From positions 8,502 to 72,501 of the forward strand of contig JAEBDY010000027.1 of assembly GCA_049997955.1 (NCBI GenBank): a stretch of 64,000 bases of DNA, read 5' to 3'. Under the pieces are notes generated by a model. That model was not told the DNA's origin and did not search any database. It saw nothing but the letters and a program-made list of their open reading frames with translations. A program made the translations under genes and the position numbers. Below are positions 17,436-25,677 of the stretch, in pieces (within the stretch, counting starts at the first letter, position 1; the number at the start of each line of letters is the position of its first letter). The stretch comes from Umezawaea sp049997955. Its GTDB lineage: Bacteria; Actinomycetota; Actinomycetes; Mycobacteriales; Pseudonocardiaceae.

Positions 17436-18031
17436 CGCTCCGCGGGGCCGAGGCCGCGCACCAGCAGGAGCACGGACTCGCGCACCTCGGCCAGCGACCG
17501 GTCCGGCTGGAACACCTGCCAGTCCAGCGCGATCACCAGCAGCGTGCCGAACAGCGCGGCGGACGCCGTGCCGACCTGGACGCCCGCGGGGAGCCGCCCG
17601 GCGTCGTGCGCGCGCTGCATCTGCGCCTTCACGATGGACACGATGTCGTCGCGCAGCAGGCTCAGCGTGCCGTGCCACTGGCCGGGCGTCCGCCACAGCT
17701 CGCTGACGAGCAACTGGCCGAACGCGGGGTACTCGGCGAAGAAGCCGAGCATCCCGTCCACCAGCGCGGCCAGCGCGTCCTCGGTCTCGGCCTGCTCCTC
17801 CGCCGGGCGCAACCGGGCGGCGAGCAGGTCGACGCCGTGCCGCAGCAGGGCGTCGACGAGGGCGTCCTTGCTGCCGAAGTTGTAGTAGACGGTGCCCTTC
17901 GCGACCCCGGCCTCGGCGGCGATCTCGTCCACCGTCACGGAGGCCGCACCGCGTTCGCCGACCAGCTTCAGCGCCGCGTCGAACAGCTTCTGCTTGGTGA
18001 CCCCGGTGCGGCCGGGCCGGGGGCCGCTCAC
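17432..18031 (-). CDS. TetR-family transcriptional regulator
   Basis: 199 residues. The DNA-binding domain (about 12-58) shows LFDAALKLVGERGAASVTVD and AGVAKGTVYYNFGSKDALV, and the C-terminal ligand domain is helical. GTG at 18031 overlaps the upstream membrane gene stop (GTGA), so it is the last gene of a three-gene operon; longer in-frame starts would run through the neighbour. The 22-bp palindrome before the first gene of this operon is the obvious operator, implying autorepression relieved by an unknown, perhaps hydrophobic, ligand. Confidence 0.92.
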   Translation of the reverse strand: MSGPRPGRTGVTKQKLFDAALKLVGERGAASVTVDEIAAEAGVAKGTVYYNFGSKDALVDALLRHGVDLLAARLRPAEEQAETEDALAALVDGMLGFFAEYPAFGQLLVSELWRTPGQWHGTLSLLRDDIVSIVKAQMQRAHDAGRLPAGVQVGTASAALFGTLLVIALDWQVFQPDRSLAEVRESVLLLVRGLGPAER

Positions 18032-19908
18032 AGCACGAGTTCCGGCTTCAGCCGCGACGGCGTCCACACCCGCTGCCGGTGCGCGGCGAACGTCGACACC
18101 GCCAGCGCGCCCACGAGGTACGCCACGAGCACCAGCGCGTCGTGGCCGACGCCGCCCAGCTCGCCGCCGTACATGAGGTGGCGCAGCCCGTCCACCGCGT
18201 AGCCCATCGGCAAACCGTAGTGCAGCGGGTACAGCGGCTCGGGGATGGTCTGCCACGGGAACGTGCCGCCCGCGCTCACCAGCTGCAGGATGAGCAGCAC
18301 CAGCCCGACGAACTTGCCGACCGCGCCCAGCAGGGCGTTGAGGGCGTGCAGGACCGCGACGAACGTCATCGACGTCAGGAACAGGAAGGCCAGCGTGCCC
18401 ACGGGGTCGCTCGGCCGGATGTCCACGACCAGCGTGACCGCGGAGAACATGACGACCACCTGCGCGAGGCCGAGCAGCGCGCCGGGCAGCCAGCCGCCGA
18501 TCGCGACCCGCACCGCCGACTGGCCCGCGGCCAGCGCCCGCCTGGACAGCGGCCGCAGCAGGAGGAACAGCACGAACGCGCCGATCCACGTGGCCAGCCC
18601 GAGGAAGAACGGGGCGAGGCCCGCGCCGTAGGTGCCCGCGGCGGTCTGGCTGACGCCGCGCACGTTCACCGGGTCGCCGATGGTCTTCGCGGTCGACTCG
18701 CGGGTCGGGTCGTCGGGGTTCGGGATCTGGCCGACGCCCTCGTTGAGGCCGTCGCGCAGCTTCGTGGTGCCGTCGACCAGCTGCTGCTCGCCGTCCCGCA
18801 GCTCGGTGGCGCCGTCGCGCAGCTGCACCGCGCCGGACGCGAGGGTGCCCGCGCCGTCGTCGAGCCTGCCGATCGCGTCGGTCAGCGCGGGTGTCGAGGC
18901 CGCGAGCTGCGCGGCTCCGTCGGACACCTGCTTGGCCCCGTTGGCGAGCTGCCGGAGCTGGCCCGCCGCGCCCTGCACCTTGCCGTTGGCGTCGTCGACC
19001 GGGGCCTTGGCCTGGCCCAACGCGGTCAGCACCTGCCGCACGTCCTCCTCGGCCATGCCCGCGGCCCGCAGCTTCGCGGCGATGTCGCCGTTGACCTGGT
19101 CGAGCCCGGTCACCAGAGCCTGCGCCTTCGCGGCGTAGTCCTCGGCGGTCGTCGCGGCCGTCTCGTTGCCGTCGGACACCTGCTTGGCGCCGTTGGCCAG
19201 CTGCTGGGACTTGAGCGGCAGGTCCTTCGTCTGCGCCTGGAGCTGGTCCAGCCCGTTCGCCAGGGTCCCGGCGCCGGTCGCCAACGGGACCGCGCCGTCC
19301 ACGAGCTGCTGGGTGCCGGTCAGCGCGGTCTGCTGCGCGTCGGCGAGCTCGGTCGCGCCGTCGGCCGCCTCGACGGTCTTCTGCCGGATCGTGGAGAAGC
19401 CGAGGAGCAGCTTGTCCGCGGCCTCCTCGCCGATCTTCACCGACACCGACCTGCGGACCTCCGTGACGACCTGGTTCGCGATCGTGCTGCCGAGGTAGTT
19501 GTTGGCGTCGTTGGTGGTCAGCGTGATCACGCCCTGGCGCGGGGTGAAGTCGCCGGAGGAGGAGAGGGCCTGCGAGAAGTCCTCGGGCAGGGTCAGCGCG
19601 AACGTGTAGGTGCCGTCGCGGACGCCCTTCTCGGCCTCGTCCTCGGTGACCTGCCGCCAGTCGAACTTGCCACCCCGGACCAGCTCGTCGGCCACGTCGC
19701 GGCCCGCGTGCAGCCGGTCGGTGCCCTTGTCGGCCACGACGAGCGCGGCGGGCACGTGCTTCAGGTTCGAGTACGGGTCCTTGTTGGCGTACAGGTAGAG
19801 CGACGCGTAGAGCAGCGGCACGAGCGCCAGCGCCAGCAGGGCGAGCTTGGGGAGCGTGCCGGAGCTGACCCGGCGCAGTTCGTTGAGCGCCATCCGAATC
19901 GCGGTCAC
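18028..19908 (-). CDS. YhgE/Pip-domain ABC-2-like membrane protein
   Basis: 626 residues. The N-terminal membrane helix (LALLALALVPLLYASLYLYAN) is followed by the YhgE hallmark DPYSNLKHVPAALVVADKG. A long extracellular region of repeated heptad-like units (LANGAKQVSDG, AVQLRDGATELRDGEQQL) follows, then five or so C-terminal helices of ABC-2 permease type from about residue 440. Family members (YhgE, phage-infection protein, RND/ABC-associated exporters) act at the envelope, possibly as exporters or ESX-like scaffolds. Both ends overlap neighbours by 4 bases, so it is in one operon with the ATPase and TetR. Confidence 0.88.
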   Translation of the reverse strand: MTAIRMALNELRRVSSGTLPKLALLALALVPLLYASLYLYANKDPYSNLKHVPAALVVADKGTDRLHAGRDVADELVRGGKFDWRQVTEDEAEKGVRDGTYTFALTLPEDFSQALSSSGDFTPRQGVITLTTNDANNYLGSTIANQVVTEVRRSVSVKIGEEAADKLLLGFSTIRQKTVEAADGATELADAQQTALTGTQQLVDGAVPLATGAGTLANGLDQLQAQTKDLPLKSQQLANGAKQVSDGNETAATTAEDYAAKAQALVTGLDQVNGDIAAKLRAAGMAEEDVRQVLTALGQAKAPVDDANGKVQGAAGQLRQLANGAKQVSDGAAQLAASTPALTDAIGRLDDGAGTLASGAVQLRDGATELRDGEQQLVDGTTKLRDGLNEGVGQIPNPDDPTRESTAKTIGDPVNVRGVSQTAAGTYGAGLAPFFLGLATWIGAFVLFLLLRPLSRRALAAGQSAVRVAIGGWLPGALLGLAQVVVMFSAVTLVVDIRPSDPVGTLAFLFLTSMTFVAVLHALNALLGAVGKFVGLVLLILQLVSAGGTFPWQTIPEPLYPLHYGLPMGYAVDGLRHLMYGGELGGVGHDALVLVAYLVGALAVSTFAAHRQRVWTPSRLKPELVL

Positions 19909-20591
19909 GCCGTCGTCTCCTGAACTTCTTGTTCTGCCGCTGTCGCTTCTTCGTCGGGGGTGTCGTCGGGGGTGTTGTCCTCGCCGAGCCGCGCGGCCGG
20001 GACGTCCAGCAGCCGCGCCGTGCTGGTCGAGCAGAGCACCACGACCGAGCGCTCGGGGGTGACCCGCTCCTTGGCCAGCGCCAGCCAGGTCTCCGGCGTG
20101 CCGTGGTAGCGGTCAGGGCTGTCGAGGACGATGGTCCCGACGCCGGGCCGGGCGGCGGCCAGCTCCAGCAGCAGCGCGCACCGCAGGTCGGCGGGCACGT
20201 GCTCGAAGCGGCTGTCCGCGTGCGCGTCGGCGTCGTGGTCGACCAGCCAGTCCGCGACGGCCTTGCGGCCGCTGCGCTCGCCGATCATGGCCAGCTCCTC
20301 GCCGATGACGGTGCTCAGCGTCAGCGCGGCCTCGGGCTCGTTGACCTCCGGCGCGTCCACGAGGGCGACGCGCTCGCGCAGCTCGGAGGGGTTGTCCCGG
20401 CCGTCGAGCAGCACGGAGCCGGTGCTGGGCCGGAGCCTGCCGGACAGGGCGAGGCCGAGCGCGGTGTGGCCCGCGCCGGGGTCGCCCGCGACGAGCGCGA
20501 ACTCGCCCGCGCCGATCCGCAGGGTGGTCGGCCGCAGCAGCGGGCCGTGCGCCCCCGTGACGCCGACGCGCTGGGCGTGGATCTCCACCAT
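19905..20591 (-). CDS. Degenerate ABC-type ATPase partner of the YhgE/Pip protein
   Basis: 228 residues with an ABC ATPase outline: AGEFALVAGDPGAGHTALGL at the Walker A position, GTIVLDSPD at Walker B, and VVVLCSTST at the H-loop. The Walker A lysine is His (GDPGAGHT), and the LSGGQ signature is replaced by HVPADLRCALLLELAAA. ATP hydrolysis is therefore doubtful. The last 25 residues are acidic and Glu/Thr-rich. It is first in a TetR operon; GGAGG (20593-20597 on the complement) precedes ATG and abuts the palindromic operator. It may be a regulatory subunit or a decayed transporter ATPase. Confidence 0.75.
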   Translation of the reverse strand: MVEIHAQRVGVTGAHGPLLRPTTLRIGAGEFALVAGDPGAGHTALGLALSGRLRPSTGSVLLDGRDNPSELRERVALVDAPEVNEPEAALTLSTVIGEELAMIGERSGRKAVADWLVDHDADAHADSRFEHVPADLRCALLLELAAARPGVGTIVLDSPDRYHGTPETWLALAKERVTPERSVVVLCSTSTARLLDVPAARLGEDNTPDDTPDEEATAAEQEVQETTA

Positions 20592-20598
20592 TGCCTCC

Positions 20599-20620
20599 TT
20601 GAACTGACCGGTCAGTTCAA
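20599..20620. promoter_or_regulatory. 22-bp perfect palindrome, TetR operator
   Basis: Half site TTGAACTGACC is mirrored exactly with no spacer. It overlaps the ribosome-binding region of the ATPase gene, with a -10-like CACTATTTG just upstream on the minus strand. Position and form are classical for a TetR autoregulatory site. Confidence 0.85.
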
Positions 20621-20694
20621 ATAGTGGCGCGCAGGGGAGGGCCTCGCAACCGGAAGCGGTGTGACGTTCTCGGCAACCTCGCGAAACGGACTGC

Positions 20695-21627
20695 TCAGCG
20701 CAGCGCGAAGGCCGGGCGCACTTCCCACACGGTCCACAGTGGACGATAGCCCTGCCGCGGCCAGAACACCGAGGAGAGCGGGTTCGGCGGGTTGTAGTAG
20801 AGGTACGTGCCGACCGTGCCGAGCCGTTGCAGCTCGCGGTGCGCGAACGCCATCAGCTGCTGGCCGATCCCGGTCCCGCGCGCGCCCGGCAGCACGGACA
20901 GGCAGTTCACGTAGCCCCAGCGCCCGTGCGGCAGCCGGGTCGACGTCCAGTTGCCCGGCTCCGACGACACGACCGCGCACTCCGCGAGCGCCACCGCGAT
21001 GCCGTCCCGCTCGGCGAGCCACGCGGGCCCGCCCGACGCGAGCCGCTCGCCCAGCGTCCGGCGCTTGAGCGCGACCGCCTCCGGCCGGGCGACCGTCGAG
21101 CCGACCAGTGACGAGTAGTGCAGCTCGGCCAGCGCCAGTTGCAGCACCGCGTCCAGGTCCTTCGGCGTGGCCCGGCGGATCCGCAGCGTCGGCGGAGGAC
21201 CCGCGTTCGGACCGCTGGGGTGCCGCCGGATCGCGATCGCCGACAGCGGCACCAGGCCGTGGTCGAGGAACGCCTTGGTCGCCTCGGTGTCCCGGCTCGG
21301 CCAGCTCACCACGCAGGAGGAGTCCATCTCGGCCCCGCCGACCCGGTCCATCGTCCGACGCCACGACCGCAGCAGCGCGTCCATGCCGCGCCCGCCGGAC
21401 GCGCCGAGCAGCGGCGTCAGCTCCCACACCTCGGTGGCCGACCACAGCCGGTGCAGCGACGTCCGCTCGTACACCTGCCGCTGGAGGACGCCCGCCACCC
21501 GCGTGCCGTCCGGCAGGGCCGCGGTGAGCACGTCGCCGTCCGGCGGTTCCGGCACCTGCGGCAGCATCGGGTCGAGGGACGCGAAACGCGCGGACTGCGC
21601 GTCCAGCAGCCCTCGACCGACCGTCAT
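20695..21627 (-). CDS. Tandem GNAT acetyltransferase
   Basis: 310 residues. The C-terminal GNAT domain (about 150-310) begins LRIRRATPKDLDAVLQLALA and has motif A SVLPGARGTGIGQQLMAFAH. The N-terminal half (about 30-140) has the size and strand pattern of a second, degenerate GNAT lobe (LTAALPDGTRVAGVLQRQVY), so the protein may be a two-lobed, mycothiol-synthase-like fold. Substrate unknown. TAGCCT (complement of 21634-21639) lies 6 bases before the ATG, suggesting a leaderless mRNA. Confidence 0.78.
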   Translation of the reverse strand: MTVGRGLLDAQSARFASLDPMLPQVPEPPDGDVLTAALPDGTRVAGVLQRQVYERTSLHRLWSATEVWELTPLLGASGGRGMDALLRSWRRTMDRVGGAEMDSSCVVSWPSRDTEATKAFLDHGLVPLSAIAIRRHPSGPNAGPPPTLRIRRATPKDLDAVLQLALAELHYSSLVGSTVARPEAVALKRRTLGERLASGGPAWLAERDGIAVALAECAVVSSEPGNWTSTRLPHGRWGYVNCLSVLPGARGTGIGQQLMAFAHRELQRLGTVGTYLYYNPPNPLSSVFWPRQGYRPLWTVWEVRPAFALR

Positions 21628-21718
21628 GGGGCCAGGCTACGACGTGGGATCCGCTGGACCGGGCGCCCCGCCGGTCCACTCGGGCTACCGGGTGAACGGA
21701 CCGGGTGAGCGGCTCCGA

Positions 21719-22549
21719 TCAGCGCTTGAGGGTGCGGAAGATCGCGGTGCCGGGGAAGAGCCTGCCGCGCAGCGGGCTCCACTGCCCCCACTCGCGGTCG
21801 TGGCCCTCCGGCCACTCGGGTTCGAGCAGGTCCACCAGCTCCAGGCCCGCGTCCGCGAGCTGCCGGACGTAGTCGCCGACGGTCCGGTGGTGCTCCACGT
21901 AGGTGGCCCGACCCAGCTCGTCGACCTCGACGTACGGCGTCCGGTCGAAGTACGACTGGGTGACGGTCAGGCCGCCGGGACCGGGGTCGTCCGGGAAGAT
22001 CCACCTGATCGGGTGAGTCACGGCGAACACCCACGGCGCTCCGGGCCGCAGCACCCGCGACACCTCGCGCATGACCGTGCCGGAGTCCGCCACGAACGGC
22101 ACCGCGCCGAACGCCGAGCAGGCCGCGTCGAACGACCCGTCCGCGAACGGCAGCTGGTCGGCGGAAGCCTGGACCAGCGGTACGTCGATCCCGGTCTCGC
22201 GGTTCGCGGCGGCGGCGTGCCGCAGCATGCCCTCGGAGATGTCGAACGCGACCGGGCGCGCGCCCTGCGCGGCGAGCCACCGGGCGCACGGCGCCGAGCC
22301 GCAGCCGACCTCCAGCACCCGCTTGCCCACCACGTCCCCGAGCAGCCGCGCGTCCTCCTCGCGGACCCCCTCCGGGCACCACATGAAGTCGGCGGCGCCG
22401 AGGAAGTCGCCGTGCTCGGCGTGGTAGTCGTCGGCGTCGGCGTCCCACCAGATCCGGTTGGCGGTGCGCGACTCGGCGGCGTCCACGGGCCTCTTGGCGA
22501 TCCCGGTCGTGCCGAGGGCGAGTTCGGCACTGGCGTGCTGCGTGGACAC
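21719..22549 (-). CDS. Class I SAM-dependent methyltransferase
   Basis: 276 residues. SAM motif I is VLEVGCGSAPCARWLAAQ, motif II PVAFDISEGML, and the post-motif strand SFDAACSAFGAVPFV. The N-terminal segment ANRIWWDADADDYHAEHGDF is typical of an actinobacterial methyltransferase group found next to rpsA. Substrate unknown. The GTG start at 22549 has GGAG upstream. It is divergent from rpsA with about 190 bases between starts. Confidence 0.88.
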   Translation of the reverse strand: MSTQHASAELALGTTGIAKRPVDAAESRTANRIWWDADADDYHAEHGDFLGAADFMWCPEGVREEDARLLGDVVGKRVLEVGCGSAPCARWLAAQGARPVAFDISEGMLRHAAAANRETGIDVPLVQASADQLPFADGSFDAACSAFGAVPFVADSGTVMREVSRVLRPGAPWVFAVTHPIRWIFPDDPGPGGLTVTQSYFDRTPYVEVDELGRATYVEHHRTVGDYVRQLADAGLELVDLLEPEWPEGHDREWGQWSPLRGRLFPGTAIFRTLKR

Positions 22550-22574
22550 ACTGCTCCTAACGTGGGGTACCGGT

Positions 22575-22604
22575 TTGCCCGCTGGTCGCGAAGCCGCGTA
22601 CGAT
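22575..22604 (+). promoter_or_regulatory. Putative rpsA promoter
   Basis: TTGCCC at 22575-22580 and TACGAT at 22599-22604 are separated by 18 bases, fitting a primary-sigma promoter. A leader of roughly 130 bases would follow, containing a 7-bp dyad TGGCCTG (22655-22661) / CAGGCCA (22698-22704). Confidence 0.45.
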
Positions 22605-22738
22605 ACCGCCTGCGTAGTGGGTTAGCTCTGCCCATGATCCAGTAGCACGAAAACTGGCCTGTGGAGGTCGGGTGTGCCCGCCGCGCGAAGCACTTTGCAG
22701 GCCACCCAATCCCAATCCGTACCGGAGCCACCTACCTA

Positions 22739-24229
22739 ATGTCCACCGACACCACCATTGTCCCGGTCGCCAAGGCGCCGAAGCAGGTCGCGATCAACGA
22801 TATCGGTACGGAGGAGGACTTCCTCGCCGCTATCGACAAGACGATCAAGTACTTCAACGACGGCGACATCGTCGAAGGCACGATCGTCAAGGTCGACCGG
22901 GACGAGGTCCTGCTCGACATCGGCTACAAGACCGAGGGCGTCATCCCCTCGCGCGAGTTGTCGATCAAGCACGACGTTGACCCCAACGATGTTGTGAAGG
23001 TCGGCGACGAGGTCGAGGCCCTCGTTCTCCAGAAGGAGGACAAGGAAGGTCGGCTGATCCTCTCCAAGAAGCGCGCTCAGTACGAGCGCGCCTGGGGCAC
23101 CATCGAGGCGCTCAAGGAGAAGGACGAGCCGGTCAAGGGCACCGTCATCGAGGTGGTCAAGGGTGGTCTCATCCTCGACATCGGCCTGCGCGGCTTCCTC
23201 CCCGCGTCGCTGGTCGAGATGCGCCGCGTGCGCGACCTCCAGCCCTACGTCGGCCGCGAACTCGAAGCCAAGATCATCGAGCTGGACAAGAACCGCAACA
23301 ACGTGGTCCTGTCCCGCCGTGCGTGGCTCGAGCAGACGCAGTCCGAGGTCCGCAGCGAGTTCCTCAACCAGCTGCAGAAGGGCCAGGTCCGCAAGGGCGT
23401 CGTGTCCTCGATCGTCAACTTCGGTGCCTTCGTGGACCTGGGTGGCGTCGACGGCCTGGTGCACGTCTCGGAGCTGTCCTGGAAGCACATCGACCACCCG
23501 TCCGAGGTTGTCGAGGTCGGCCAGGAAGTCACCGTCGAGGTCCTCGACGTCGACATGGAGCGCGAGCGCGTGTCGCTGTCGCTCAAGGCGACGCAGGAAG
23601 ACCCGTGGCGCCAGTTCGCCCGCACCCACGCCATCGGCCAGATCGTGCCCGGCAAGGTCACGAAGCTGGTTCCGTTCGGCGCGTTCGTCCGCGTGGACGA
23701 GGGCATCGAGGGCCTGGTGCACATCTCCGAGCTGGCCGAGCGCCACGTCGAGATCCCGGAGCAGGTCGTGCAGGTCGGCGACGACGTCATGGTCAAGGTC
23801 ATCGACATCGACCTGGACCGTCGCCGCATCTCCCTCTCGCTGAAGCAGGCGAACGAGGGCTTCACGGTCGACTCCGAGTTCGACCCGACGCAGTACGGCA
23901 TGGCCGCCGAGTACGACGCCGAGGGCAACTACATCTACCCCGAAGGCTTCGACGTCGAGAGCCAGGAGTGGCAGGACGGCTTCGACAAGCAGCGTGAGGA
24001 GTGGGAGCGTCAGTACGCTGAGGCCCACACTCGTTACGAGGCCCACATGAAGCAGGTCGCCAAGGCCGCTGCCGCCGAGGAAGAGGCTGCTGGGGAGACC
24101 AACTACTCCTCCAGTGGCGAAGCCCCGGCTGCCGCGTCCAGCACCGGCGCCCCGGCCCAGTCCGGCGGCACCCTTGCCAGCGACGAGCAGCTCGCCCTTC
24201 TCCGCGAGAAGCTGTCGGGCGGCGCCTGA
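22739..24229 (+). CDS. rpsA: 30S ribosomal protein S1
   Basis: 496 residues, the normal actinobacterial length, with four S1 OB-fold repeats at about 40-112, 125-196, 213-283 and 300-370 (for example GTIVKVDRDEVLLDIGYKTE and GVVSSIVNFGAFVDLGGVDG), then an acidic, Ala-rich tail. It binds mRNA on the 30S subunit. ATG at 22739 was chosen because MSTDTTIVPVAKAPKQ is the conserved start; an in-frame ATG at 22661 would add non-conserved residues. The only Shine-Dalgarno-like GGAG (22724-22727) is 11 bases away, so initiation may use the leader structure. A strong terminator follows. Confidence 0.97.
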   Translation: MSTDTTIVPVAKAPKQVAINDIGTEEDFLAAIDKTIKYFNDGDIVEGTIVKVDRDEVLLDIGYKTEGVIPSRELSIKHDVDPNDVVKVGDEVEALVLQKEDKEGRLILSKKRAQYERAWGTIEALKEKDEPVKGTVIEVVKGGLILDIGLRGFLPASLVEMRRVRDLQPYVGRELEAKIIELDKNRNNVVLSRRAWLEQTQSEVRSEFLNQLQKGQVRKGVVSSIVNFGAFVDLGGVDGLVHVSELSWKHIDHPSEVVEVGQEVTVEVLDVDMERERVSLSLKATQEDPWRQFARTHAIGQIVPGKVTKLVPFGAFVRVDEGIEGLVHISELAERHVEIPEQVVQVGDDVMVKVIDIDLDRRRISLSLKQANEGFTVDSEFDPTQYGMAAEYDAEGNYIYPEGFDVESQEWQDGFDKQREEWERQYAEAHTRYEAHMKQVAKAAAAEEEAAGETNYSSSGEAPAAASSTGAPAQSGGTLASDEQLALLREKLSGGA

Positions 24230-24260
24230 TCCCCAGGGATCACTAGCCAAGTCCCACTGA

Positions 24261-24296
24261 CGAAGCCCCGCACCACTCAGGTGGTGCGGGGCTTCG
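24261..24296. terminator. Terminator of rpsA
   Basis: A perfect 16-bp stem (24261-24276 with 24281-24296) and loop TCAG, 31 bases after the rpsA stop. Confidence 0.88.
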
Positions 24297-24352
24297 CCGT
24301 TCCCGAACCACCAACGGGCAGACAGTGGGCCACTCCTCAGCCCTCACTGAGC

Positions 24353-24668
24353 ACCACGGTGGTCGGCTTGATTCCACTCGCCAGCAAGCCCTCACCCGAT
24401 CGAGGACCGAACCGACCACCTGAAACTTCGGTGAGCCCGCCGCTGCGGCCGCCACGGTGGTCGCTCAACCTCCGACTCGCCAGCGAGCTTCACCCCAACC
24501 GAAGAACGGACCAACCGCCGAACCAACTCGCCACCAACCCAGGGCACTCACGGTGGTCGCTCAACCTCCGACTCGCCAGCGAGCTTCACCCCAACCGAAG
24601 AACGGACCAACCGCCGAACCAACTCGCCACCAACCCAGGGCACTCACGGTGGTCGCTCAACCTCCGAC
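24353..24668. repeat. 96-bp tandem direct repeat
   Basis: Two exact 96-bp units (24453-24548 and 24549-24644) are followed by 24 identical bases (24645-24668) and preceded by a diverged copy starting near 24353. Because 96 is divisible by 3, long open frames run through the array, but their composition (Pro/Asn/Arg/Thr) and lack of a ribosome site argue against coding. The array lies in the 800-base gene-free stretch between rpsA and the lipoprotein gene. Confidence 0.85.
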
Positions 24669-24793
24669 GAGTCGCTCAACTCCCCACCCACCACAAGCTC
24701 TCCTCCCCACGCAGACCGACCGGAACCCAGTGCCAACTCACCACCCAAGAGCCGAACCCAGACCCCACCCTGCCCCCGATCCCTAGCGCGTTC

Positions 24794-24850
24794 ATGCCCG
24801 TTTGGCTTTGTCAAGGCATCTTTCCCGCCTTGACAAAGCCAAACGGGCAT
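24794..24850. repeat. Palindromic interspersed element, copy 2
   Basis: Perfect 24-bp arms around loop ATCTTTCCC. Inner arm TTTGTCAAGGC is shared with the other copies; outer arm ATGCCCGTTTGGC differs but is fully complementary to 24838-24850. The upstream flank 24760-24793 matches the reverse complement of the copy-1 flank over most of CCACCCTGCCCCCGATCCC. No gene is evident from 24851 to 25020. Confidence 0.85.
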
Positions 24851-25038
24851 AGAAACAATCAAAAAATCGGGGAGAGGCACCCCCTCGCACCCACCCCCAA
24901 GCCCACCCCCGAACCCCCACCATCACCCCATTCGCGAACAGGCTTCACGAACCCCACCCCAACCCGATCCGGTCAACCTCAACACCACCCGGCGGGCCGC
25001 TTGGATTCGGCCGTCCGGCCTACTAGGTTCGGTCTCCT

Positions 25039-25665
25039 ATGGTTGGTGCCTGGTTCCAGAAGCTGACGGTCGGTTCGGTGTTGCCCTTGTGCGCCATGGC
25101 TTTGGTGGCTTGTGCGACACCGAAGCGCCCTGCCGCGCCGCCTCCGCAGATCCCCACGATCGTGGTGCCCACCTCGGTGACCCGGACCCCGGTCATGGCG
25201 GACCGCCCGCTGCCCGAGGCGTGCGAGTTGATCGTCCCAACCGAACAGGTCGCTCAGGCGCTCGGCCAGGAAATCGCCAAGCCGACGGAGATCATCGGCA
25301 TCGAGGAGCCGTCGATCGCCCGCACCGGCAAGATCGACTGCTACTACGGCATCCCGGACGGCAAGGCGCTGGCGCACGCGGTCCTGGTCATCGGCATCTC
25401 CACCTACGCGGACGAGGCTTCCGCCCAGCAGCGGGTCACCGAGAGCCTGGACGCGGAACGCCAGGACGGAGCCACGGTCACCGACGTCGAGGTGGGCAAG
25501 CAGCGGGGCAACCTGGTCACCACCGCGCCGGAGCGCCTCCTCATCGGTTCCCTCGGCAAGTCCACGTTCGTGGTCAGGGCGAAGGCGGGTCTGCTCCCCG
25601 ATGACAAGCTCCCCGGTGTGCTCGCGGGATTCGCCGTCCAGTCGATGACCCAGCAGATCTCCTGA
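25039..25665 (+). CDS. Secreted lipoprotein of unknown function
   Basis: 208 residues. The signal peptide ends in lipobox LVAC (L22-C25), followed by a Pro-rich linker. The mature domain holds two further cysteines in PLPEACELIVP and GKIDCYYGI, consistent with a disulfide, and the general look of DUF3558-like actinobacterial lipoproteins. There is no catalytic motif. ATG 25039 follows TAGGTT by 9 bases with no Shine-Dalgarno. It lies 12 bases upstream of coaE on the same strand, so the two may be co-transcribed. Confidence 0.78.
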   Translation: MVGAWFQKLTVGSVLPLCAMALVACATPKRPAAPPPQIPTIVVPTSVTRTPVMADRPLPEACELIVPTEQVAQALGQEIAKPTEIIGIEEPSIARTGKIDCYYGIPDGKALAHAVLVIGISTYADEASAQQRVTESLDAERQDGATVTDVEVGKQRGNLVTTAPERLLIGSLGKSTFVVRAKAGLLPDDKLPGVLAGFAVQSMTQQIS

Positions 25666-25677
25666 AAGACTGACCCC

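Noticed and set aside
17432..18589. 385-residue form of the TetR protein
   Set aside because: It would read through the YhgE gene in another frame with low-complexity sequence; GTG 18031 overlaps the upstream stop and begins just before the DNA-binding domain.
24353..24668. CRISPR array
   Set aside because: The units are contiguous direct repeats with no unique spacers and no cas genes nearby. The same applies to the 39-bp repeats at 53872-54027.
24281..25066. Long plus-strand open frames through the 96-bp repeats
   Set aside because: They are kept open by the repeat length being a multiple of three; composition is low-complexity, no ribosome site is present, and the frames pass through a hairpin and a palindromic element.
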